Assembly: GCA_024398715.1 (NCBI GenBank)
Contig: JAKSIP010000009.1
Coordinates: forward strand, 1 to 64,000
Direction of reading: 5' to 3'
Length of the DNA stretch: 64,000 nt
Origin: Bacteroidaceae bacterium
GTDB taxonomy: Bacteria > Bacteroidota > Bacteroidia > Bacteroidales > Bacteroidaceae
The translations under genes were made by a program, and so were the position numbers. The first letter of the stretch is position 1; each line of letters begins with the position of its first letter. The notes beneath the pieces were generated by a model. It had not been told where the DNA came from, did not search any database, and saw only the letters and a program-made list of their open reading frames with translations. This document shows, piece after piece, positions 34,183-41,262 of this stretch.

Positions 34183-35253
34183 TCAGTCTTTAAATTTCAC
34201 CTTGTTGAATTTCATTGCTTTGAAAAGCAGCTTAGGCAACGGCTTCTGGCGATTGCGCTTGAGAAGGTTTATGTACCAGTTGAAACGTTTTGCCACTGCT
34301 ATGCGGTATGTCTCTACAAATTCTATCAATGTACCGTCGGGGTCTTCAATATATGTGAACCGGCCCGAAGCATCTCCCATATTGAACACTTTCCCGTCCG
34401 GGCAACTGTCAACTGTAAATGCGTAACCGTTATCTGCGCAATATTTCCCAAGAGCATCCATATTTGTTACGTCAAAGCATATCTGGATAAATCCCGGGTC
34501 TCCCCAGAAACGCCCCTCGAACAATTTGCGGGGAGTGCGCTCAAGTGCCTGAACAAGTTCTACGCAACCTCCTTCCATAAGGGGAGAGAATGCACCGCGT
34601 TCAGGCTGGTTCCATTTCAGTAGAACTCTGCGGTATTGCTGTTCTGCACCACGCATAAACTTGAAATCGTCAAATACTCCGGTTTTATCGTACACTACAG
34701 TGCCGTATCCCAGTATGTCTTTGTATAATCTTATTGATTCTTCCATGTTGGTTACGCCTATCATACCTCCAACCATACCTCCGAACGGAGTACCGCGGTC
34801 AATAAGAATATGTTTTGATTCCACAACCTGGAAATAGTTGCCTTCAATATCTGACAGGTAAAATGTTTCGTTGCCCAGCGGGTCTTTCATAATTGGACTG
34901 ACTTTATCCCATTTTGATGATATTGATTTGTGGGCAGCCTGTATATCTGTTGCTTTCAGTTTGGCGGCAAATATTCCCAAATCTCCAATCTGAAGATCAA
35001 ATTCAATAGTTTTTGGCTTTCTTTCAGAGTACTGCCATATTTCAAAACCGCCTCCACCTTGCAGATTGATGGCTATTGCGGCATGGCGTTTCTGTTTTTG
35101 ACCGCCTGTGTAAGGCAACATACGCTCTGCAACCGTATCGTCTTCAAGAATGCGGATGTCAGTACCGAACATTTCCTTGTACCACTTCCAAGACTTATAT
35201 ACGTTGGTTGTTCCAACTCCTATTTGCTGAATACCTGTAATGAAAAAATCCAT
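34183..35253 (-). CDS. Two-domain VOC-family protein
   Basis: The 356-residue protein has two glyoxalase/dioxygenase (VOC) modules: IQQIGVGTTNVYKSWKWYKE with FYLSDIEGNYFQVVES, and GGMIGVTNMEESIRLYKDIL with FTYIEDPDGTLIEFVET. The overall size resembles 4-hydroxyphenylpyruvate dioxygenase. The usual first metal His after the opening beta strand is not obvious in either half (GVGTT and GVTN in place of HxxxxxxD), while the late acid is present (ESK, EFVET). Catalysis is therefore uncertain. ATG 35253 (MDFFITGIQQ) is chosen. It sits between a KdsC-like phosphatase and the Hdr genes. Confidence 0.75.
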   Translation of the reverse strand: MDFFITGIQQIGVGTTNVYKSWKWYKEMFGTDIRILEDDTVAERMLPYTGGQKQKRHAAIAINLQGGGGFEIWQYSERKPKTIEFDLQIGDLGIFAAKLKATDIQAAHKSISSKWDKVSPIMKDPLGNETFYLSDIEGNYFQVVESKHILIDRGTPFGGMVGGMIGVTNMEESIRLYKDILGYGTVVYDKTGVFDDFKFMRGAEQQYRRVLLKWNQPERGAFSPLMEGGCVELVQALERTPRKLFEGRFWGDPGFIQICFDVTNMDALGKYCADNGYAFTVDSCPDGKVFNMGDASGRFTYIEDPDGTLIEFVETYRIAVAKRFNWYINLLKRNRQKPLPKLLFKAMKFNKVKFKD

Positions 35254-35273
35254 AGTTGTTACTTTTTGTTTGT

Positions 35274-35801
35274 TTACCATCCGAATGCTTTTGCGTCCTG
35301 CATCCATTGTCCGCGAAAACGCAGAATCTGTTCAACAACATCGCGGGCGCAGCCGAATCCGCCTTTGCATGGGGATATGTATGTTGCAATTTCTCTTATT
35401 TCCGGAGCGGCATCGCATGGACAGCTTGGCAGACCGCAGACTTTCATGACTTTATAATCCGGTATATCATCGCCCATGTATAGAATCTGGTCAGGATTGA
35501 GATTGTATTTGTCCATAAAGTCCTTCAAATCTTTCATCTTGTCAGAAGACCTCAGATATATATCCGTAATACCCAGATATTCAAATCTGTGTGCAATGCT
35601 ATCTACTCTTGCTCCTGTAATAATGGCAATTTTTATACCGCATTTTACTGCAAGCTGCAGTGCATATCCGTCTTTGACGTTAACGGTGCGTATGGGATTC
35701 CCGTCTTCTGCCATTTCCATAACGTTGGCACTGAGGACTCCGTCAACATCGAATACCAATGCTTTTATCTTGTTTAAGTCGTAATTGATCATGAGATTCA
35801 T
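35274..35801 (-). CDS. KdsC-like HAD phosphatase
   Basis: The 175-residue HAD hydrolase has FDVDGVL with D18 and D20, IAIITGAR, and YMGDDIPDYKVMKVCG, as in KDO-8-phosphate phosphatase (C0-type HAD without a cap, usually a tetramer). ATG 35801 overlaps the SDR stop (ATGA); ATG 35792 is an alternative. KDO-8-P is the likely substrate, but the neighbours are not LPS genes. Confidence 0.82.
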   Translation of the reverse strand: MNLMINYDLNKIKALVFDVDGVLSANVMEMAEDGNPIRTVNVKDGYALQLAVKCGIKIAIITGARVDSIAHRFEYLGITDIYLRSSDKMKDLKDFMDKYNLNPDQILYMGDDIPDYKVMKVCGLPSCPCDAAPEIREIATYISPCKGGFGCARDVVEQILRFRGQWMQDAKAFGW

Positions 35802-36601
35802 GTTGGATTGATACTGCGCGCAATTTTTGCACAAAGGCCGGGAAAGAAACGTTTGATATACACCATTAGCAGTTCTGTACGTCCTACCAGTACTTCTCTC
35901 TTCTTCTTATACACTGCGCGGACTATCTTCTTTCCGGCCTGCTCAGCTGTGCAGCCTGCAGCCTGTCCGGCATCCATTTTTGCATGCTGTTTGCCGTCTT
36001 TTTCCAGTGCATAGAAAGATATTTTTGTCTGTACACGGCCAGGGCATACTATTGTTACCCTTATGCCACTTTTGTAGTATTCGGCCTGTATGGTTTCAAA
36101 GAATCCGTATAGTGCATGCTTGGATGAACTGTATGCGCAACGCAGCGGAAAGCCGAACCTGCCGTTGATACTTGTTGTTACAACCAGCTGTCCGCCTCCG
36201 TTTTCAATCATACGCGGCAAAATCTGCTTGGTCATAATGACCGGTGCAAAGTAATTTATATCCATTACTTTGTTGATTACGCGCATTTCCGTTTCTACTG
36301 TTGTACCTCTCTGACTGATACCTGCGTTATTGTAGAAAATATCTATCCTGTTTTCCAGATTCCATGCCTTATCTGCCAATTCTGCTACAGAATCAAGTTT
36401 TGACAAATCAAATGGCAGTGCGTATGCTTTTGCAGCTCCGAGTTCCAGACATTTGTTGCAGGCCTGCTGCAAAAGGTCTTCTTCGAGTGCTGTCAGGATC
36501 AATGTAGCTCCTTGTCTGGCAAATGCGTATGCGGTTTCAAGACCTATACCGCTGGATGAACCTGTAATCCAGACAACCTTTCCTGAAAATTTCTTCTTCA
36601 T
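35798..36601 (-). CDS. Short-chain dehydrogenase/reductase
   Basis: The 267-residue protein is a classical SDR: GSSSGIG cofactor loop (near 14-20), NNAG at 91-94, and a catalytic set of Ser144, Tyr157 and Lys161 (CAYSSSKHALYGFFE). The substrate is unknown; size and C-terminal basic/hydrophobic tail resemble DltE/DHRS7-type membrane-associated members. It lies 1 base after the threonine-synthase-like gene and overlaps the phosphatase gene. Confidence 0.88.
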   Translation of the reverse strand: MKKKFSGKVVWITGSSSGIGLETAYAFARQGATLILTALEEDLLQQACNKCLELGAAKAYALPFDLSKLDSVAELADKAWNLENRIDIFYNNAGISQRGTTVETEMRVINKVMDINYFAPVIMTKQILPRMIENGGGQLVVTTSINGRFGFPLRCAYSSSKHALYGFFETIQAEYYKSGIRVTIVCPGRVQTKISFYALEKDGKQHAKMDAGQAAGCTAEQAGKKIVRAVYKKKREVLVGRTELLMVYIKRFFPGLCAKIARSINPT

Positions 36602-36602
36602 C

Positions 36603-37826
36603 TTATTCCTTATATGAATTAACCTGGTTACGGAACCATTCCGCTCTTCCGGAACCTTCTCCGATGTTAAGCAATACGGTGTCTCCGTCTTTTATCTGTC
36701 CGTTTTCCAATGCTTTGTAGAATCCTGCAATACATACAACAGATGCCGGGCCGAAACATACTCCGGTTTCTTTTTTTGTAAGATAACCATAGCGGACAAC
36801 ACTGTCTTCTTCAATACGGATAAAAGAACCGTTGCTTTCTTTTACAATTGGAGCTACAATAGGATACATTCCAGGAGTACCGGCTGAAAGGATGGATATT
36901 GCGGTCTGTGGCGTAAGGCTGGGGTAGTGCTCCTGGTATCCTTCCGGGAAACCGTTTTCTGTTGCCCATTCCCATGCCTGTACCATTGGGTCACATTTAT
37001 CCTGCTGAACCAGCAGCATACGTGGCATTTTGCACTCCGGCTGTATCTTATGCAGTTCATCCATACCTTTCTTGAAGGCAATGGGACTTGTTCCTCCTGC
37101 TACAGCCTGCATATATACTGTCGGCATTTGTCCAAGTTGTCTTATGCATTCAAATACAAGTGTCTTTTTTGCTTCAACACGAACCGGGTCTATATTTCCT
37201 GCCGATATCATTACGTTGTTGGCTTTGTGATATTCTGCAGCCTCTTTCTTTGCGGCACCGTAGTTCCCCTTGCTGATTATTATTTCCTGACCTGTAGCTT
37301 TGATTGCCTGAATCGAATCAGGGTACATGTCGCATGGGGCAAACAGGTGAAATCTGACTCCGGCTTTTGCCAGATATGTGCTGTATGCGGTAGCCGTATT
37401 GCCTGTTGAAGCAAGACAGTAATCTTTCACGCCGTTTTCCTTGAACATTGTGGCGGCAAGACTTGCTGCAATATCCTTGAAAGTTCCTGTTCCTCCGTTC
37501 TGATCATTGCGGACAACATAAACCTTGCAATCTATATTTTTGCTTGCAGCTTCTTTTTCAAGATGTTTCCACTCCTGAATCTCTACAGCGCCCTCGTTCA
37601 GGCTTATTGTTTCGCTGTTATTGTCAATGGGGAGAAAATGCTTGTAATGGTAAAAGTTTTTTACGTCTTTTGACTCAAGCAATTTCTTTAACTCTGAATA
37701 ATCTGTGTTATATTCTACCGTTGCATAATTGCTGCCGCATGTGCACAACTGGTCCTGGTTGAACCAATCTTTGGCCAGTCCGATTTCTTTTCCGCACTTT
37801 TTACAAATGAACTTATATTTCTGCAT
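36603..37826 (-). CDS. Threonine-synthase-like PLP enzyme
   Basis: The 407-residue fold-type II PLP enzyme starts with a zinc ribbon (C8-x2-C11...C28-x-C30). It has the PLP lysine in GGTGTFKD (Lys117), the phosphate loop LASTGNTATAYS and the late GEGSGRAEW. It resembles threonine synthase, which acts on O-phosphohomoserine; cysteate synthase and related enzymes share the fold, so the exact reaction is open. It is not next to other threonine genes (thrA, thrB), which hints at a specialised role. It heads the SDR-phosphatase-VOC-Hdr run. Confidence 0.8.
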   Translation of the reverse strand: MQKYKFICKKCGKEIGLAKDWFNQDQLCTCGSNYATVEYNTDYSELKKLLESKDVKNFYHYKHFLPIDNNSETISLNEGAVEIQEWKHLEKEAASKNIDCKVYVVRNDQNGGTGTFKDIAASLAATMFKENGVKDYCLASTGNTATAYSTYLAKAGVRFHLFAPCDMYPDSIQAIKATGQEIIISKGNYGAAKKEAAEYHKANNVMISAGNIDPVRVEAKKTLVFECIRQLGQMPTVYMQAVAGGTSPIAFKKGMDELHKIQPECKMPRMLLVQQDKCDPMVQAWEWATENGFPEGYQEHYPSLTPQTAISILSAGTPGMYPIVAPIVKESNGSFIRIEEDSVVRYGYLTKKETGVCFGPASVVCIAGFYKALENGQIKDGDTVLLNIGEGSGRAEWFRNQVNSYKE

Positions 37827-37831
37827 TGTTG

Positions 37832-38800
37832 TTAAAATATCCTATAGGCAATTTTGAAGTTAAGTACAGGAAATACTGGGAATCTGTTGATTATATCAAC
37901 GTATTCGCCAACCTGGCCGCGAACATTTTCCAATTCATAGTTAAGACTTGTCCCATCGTGCATTCTGATGTCCGGTCTGCCTCCCCAGAACATGATGCCG
38001 CAGTCAAATCCTATTTTGAATCGCGGGCTTTTTTTTGCAGGAGCTCCCATATATCCGCATCCAAAGTATGGCCTTATTGAATTTACGTATGCATTGGCCT
38101 TAACCATACAGTCTGAATTCGGTTCCATTATGTATGTGTTGCCTGATTCCTTGTATTCGCCAAGAACAACGCCCATACGCCCGTATGTATATATCTTGTC
38201 TTCAAATTGAGCGGGAAAATAAAGTGAATATCCCTGATAATCAATTATCGCTTCTCCGTTTGCTACGCGTTCGTACATTGAATTGTACATATTTACGGCA
38301 ACTAGCGTAGGCATTTCTTCTGTTGTGTTGTATGCTTTGCCTATTCGCTTTGAGCCTGCGTAGAATCCTGCTGTGAAATACCAGTTTTTGTTTTTGAAGG
38401 GTTGGATGTCTATCAGTAATTTGAAATTTGCGAATGTCGGCTCTCCGATTACATCTATATATTCATCTTTGATGCTGTAACCTGAAAACTGTTCAAGGTA
38501 ATCTGCCATTCGTCTGAATCTTGAAGGGTAGGGGTTACCGTCATTATCGTATTCGACAGGCTCGTTTTCTCCCATCTGCATTTTAAACTGCATGCTGTAT
38601 TGGAATTTGGGCATGAACGATGCCCCTGTCCGTACGCGTAAATAATTTCCAACCGGCATTGCTATATCTATGCCAATACCTGTGGATCCTGCCTCCAATG
38701 ACAGATCAAGATGATTGAAATATCTGTTTTCTTCTTGGGCATGTATTTGTATTGCAAAGAAGAAAACAATGCAGGAAATTATCAGGCGTATTTTTTTCAT
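37832..38800 (-). CDS. Secreted outer-membrane beta-barrel-type protein
   Basis: The 322-residue protein has a signal peptide (LIISCIVFFFAIQIHAQ) followed by alternating strands (LDLSLEAGSTGIGIDIAMPV, RVRTGASFMPKFQYSM) and ends FPVLNFKIAYRIF with a terminal aromatic, the mark of a small outer-membrane barrel. No specific function. It overlaps the upstream secreted-protein gene by 4 bases and ends 5 bases before the threonine-synthase-like gene. Confidence 0.72.
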   Translation of the reverse strand: MKKIRLIISCIVFFFAIQIHAQEENRYFNHLDLSLEAGSTGIGIDIAMPVGNYLRVRTGASFMPKFQYSMQFKMQMGENEPVEYDNDGNPYPSRFRRMADYLEQFSGYSIKDEYIDVIGEPTFANFKLLIDIQPFKNKNWYFTAGFYAGSKRIGKAYNTTEEMPTLVAVNMYNSMYERVANGEAIIDYQGYSLYFPAQFEDKIYTYGRMGVVLGEYKESGNTYIMEPNSDCMVKANAYVNSIRPYFGCGYMGAPAKKSPRFKIGFDCGIMFWGGRPDIRMHDGTSLNYELENVRGQVGEYVDIINRFPVFPVLNFKIAYRIF

Positions 38801-40026
38801 CTGGTTACAATTACTTTCTTACCGTCAATTATGTATATTCCGTTTTCAAGTTCGTCGGTAGAGTAACAGCAGCTATTGACAACAGTCCCGAGTATTGAAT
38901 ACACAACAAATGGCTTGATCTCCTGCAGAGTCTTGTTTGCATCTGCTCTGATAATTTCTTCCAGATATTCATTGTACTCCGTTTCTGTCATCAGCATGTA
39001 TTCTGAATTTATGTTTGAGCCGGATAACTGCAAGTATGAACTGTTTGCCGGTAAATTTACCATGTCTGCGGATGTTACAAGACCCAACTTGCCATCTTTT
39101 GTCAGTCCAAGAACCCGCATGTTGTTTTTGCTGTAGGCAACATAATTGTTGTGATTGTATTTCACATAGCTGTAATATACTCCTTTCAATATATTGTTTG
39201 AAGGTGCAGCCGATTTGTCTTTTACAAACTCCAGACGGTTCTCTGAAGGTTTACTGCTGCTGCATTCAATTATAACGGGTGTGGCTGCAGGAACTATGCC
39301 ATCTGCCAGTTCTTTCATTACTGCTACACCGTTTTCTATCATGGTTACGATATATACTTTCATACCGTTGCTTTTTGTCTTGAAAGGAAAGCCGGTGAAG
39401 AAAGGTGCGTATAATTTGCCTTCTGATTGGATAGTCGGTGCTATGCCGAAATAGTTGTCTGTTTCAGCGTCCAACGGTTCAAATATCCAACTGCGGAAAT
39501 CTATCGCTTTATATTTGCATCCTTGCGGAATGTTGACAGTTTGTTTGATGTCAATAATTCCTTTTTCCAATTCAAATGTTGCTTCTCTGTCAAACAGATA
39601 TTGTGTTCCATATGATTTTATGTCCATGTACGGCGAATACTGACCGTTCTGCAGATTCTTTTTGATGTTGAAATACTGTTTCAACAATTTGTAGGTGCTT
39701 ATGTCCTGTCCTGCAATATTATATCCTTCGTCGCCTGTTGAACCCTCTTTTCTTGATATGTATAGGATTGAAGAAGCGTTGCTTATTGTTTTTTCATGAT
39801 TTGTATAAAGAACAATCGATCCGAAATCCACTCCCTGGTCAAGAATCCTTCCTATTGCGGCATCGGATAAATCGCTTGGGATAGGTGTGTTGCATTTGTT
39901 GTCAACTATGTATATATATCTTTCTGTTGCGTAATTGCATATTCTGTAATAACCTTCTGCTATCTGTGAAAATGCTGATGTGACTGACAATATACAGCAC
40001 AACATTAGAGTGGTTCTGTTCTTCAT
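38797..40026 (-). CDS. Secreted protein with Prevotella-type C-terminus
   Basis: The 409-residue protein has a signal peptide (LMLCCILSVTSAFSQ) and a beta-rich body. Its C-terminus is LENGIYIIDGKKVIVTR, the short G-x-Y-I-[IV]-[DN]-G-K-K-[VI]-x-V tail common on secreted Prevotella proteins. Function unknown. A cysteine pair (CC) stands just before the tail. Confidence 0.68.
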   Translation of the reverse strand: MKNRTTLMLCCILSVTSAFSQIAEGYYRICNYATERYIYIVDNKCNTPIPSDLSDAAIGRILDQGVDFGSIVLYTNHEKTISNASSILYISRKEGSTGDEGYNIAGQDISTYKLLKQYFNIKKNLQNGQYSPYMDIKSYGTQYLFDREATFELEKGIIDIKQTVNIPQGCKYKAIDFRSWIFEPLDAETDNYFGIAPTIQSEGKLYAPFFTGFPFKTKSNGMKVYIVTMIENGVAVMKELADGIVPAATPVIIECSSSKPSENRLEFVKDKSAAPSNNILKGVYYSYVKYNHNNYVAYSKNNMRVLGLTKDGKLGLVTSADMVNLPANSSYLQLSGSNINSEYMLMTETEYNEYLEEIIRADANKTLQEIKPFVVYSILGTVVNSCCYSTDELENGIYIIDGKKVIVTR

Positions 40027-40053
40027 ATATAGTTTATTACTTTTAAATATAAA

Positions 40054-40085
40054 CCTGCCGACAGCCTGGAAAGGCTACCGGCAGG
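40054..40085 (-). terminator. Strong hairpin after the OmpA-family gene
   Basis: CCTGCCG-AC-AGCCT and AGGCT-AC-CGGCAGG form an interrupted 12-bp stem with a GGAA loop. No clean T run follows on the minus strand, so it may be an attenuator or an mRNA-end stabiliser, setting a high level for the OmpA gene and a lower one for genes downstream. Confidence 0.6.
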
Positions 40086-40115
40086 CTATATCAAATGTCA
40101 ATTTTCAATTGTCTT

Positions 40116-41216
40116 TTATTTGGCAATAATTATACCTACGCGGTTCAATTCAGGATCGTCAAATACCTGAACGGATGTGCCCTTGCCACTCCATTCTATT
40201 CTTGACTCTTCAACACCAAGCTTTACAAGAGCGTCTGCAATTGCCTGTGCACGCAATTCTGATAACTGCTGGTTTCTCTTTACAGAACCAGAAACATTAT
40301 CGGAATATCCTGCGATTGTTGCTTTTGACCCGGTGTTCTTTTTCATGTAATCTGCAACCTCTTTGATTTTCTGTTTCTCAAACAAAGACATCTGGTCGCT
40401 TCCGATTTTGAAGAACACCTGTCTCTCCATAGGCTCATAAACAACCTTTTCAACCTCTACAACTTTCTCAACTACCTTCTCAACTATCTTCTCTACAGGT
40501 GCAACCGGTGCTATATAAATTTCCTTATAGCTCTCGCCGAAGATGTAACGTGCGCTGACAAGTGAACTCATGTACCAGTCACTGCCACCACCTTTCTTGG
40601 AGTTGAATTTATCTCCAACTACATTGGCTGTTACTTCAAGACCTAACTGCCAGTTGTCTGCAAGACGGAAATATACATCTGCTCCCATACGTGTAAGGAA
40701 TGATGTGTGTGTGCCGTCCCACAGGTAGCGCAAAGCCTGCTGACCATATGCAGCCTGGTATGAGGTCTCAAAGTCATTGGCCTCTTTGTTGTTGAATGCT
40801 ATGTTTGCGCCTACACCAAACAACAGGTCAACATTGCACAAACGCTTTGGATTGTAACCGAAGAAGTTTGTAAGATTTACAGACAAATCTACAGACGGTG
40901 CAACGTAATTGAATTTCCAATAGTCTACCTGGTCTGTTGATATTGTCTTGAAACCGTCTTTGCTCTGCCATGCGTTAATAGCCAGGCGAACGCCGAAAAT
41001 TTTGCTGAACTGCCATCCAAAGTTAATCTGTGCGTTCGGAGAAATTATCTTGCCGAATTTGTAACCACTGAATGAATTCTGAATACCTCCCTGAACACCC
41101 AAGAAGAAGTGCTTCTGGAACTCGTATTCTATTTTTCCCTGTTCCTGCTCCTGTGCTGCAGCTGTAAGGCTTGCAGCAAGGAACATAACGGATAACATTA
41201 TATTTTTTAGTTTCAT
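40116..41216 (-). CDS. OmpA-family outer-membrane protein
   Basis: The 366-residue protein has a signal peptide (IMLSVMFLAASLTAAAQ) and an N-terminal beta-barrel (about 30-245). A short V/E/K-rich repeat linker (KIVEKVVEKVVEVEKVVYE) leads to a C-terminal OmpA peptidoglycan-binding domain with TIAGYSDNVSGSVKRNQQLS and LRAQAIADALVKLGV. It tethers the outer membrane to the cell wall. It lies 46 bases after the coiled-coil lipoprotein gene. Confidence 0.9.
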   Translation of the reverse strand: MKLKNIMLSVMFLAASLTAAAQEQEQGKIEYEFQKHFFLGVQGGIQNSFSGYKFGKIISPNAQINFGWQFSKIFGVRLAINAWQSKDGFKTISTDQVDYWKFNYVAPSVDLSVNLTNFFGYNPKRLCNVDLLFGVGANIAFNNKEANDFETSYQAAYGQQALRYLWDGTHTSFLTRMGADVYFRLADNWQLGLEVTANVVGDKFNSKKGGGSDWYMSSLVSARYIFGESYKEIYIAPVAPVEKIVEKVVEKVVEVEKVVYEPMERQVFFKIGSDQMSLFEKQKIKEVADYMKKNTGSKATIAGYSDNVSGSVKRNQQLSELRAQAIADALVKLGVEESRIEWSGKGTSVQVFDDPELNRVGIIIAK

Positions 41217-41262
41217 CTTTCTACTGTTTTATTATTAATAATGTGTGTTTAAGATCAAACTT

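Noticed and set aside
33964..34623. 219-codon plus-strand frame
   Set aside because: Antisense to the VOC and HdrC-like genes. No family match and Cys-rich composition.
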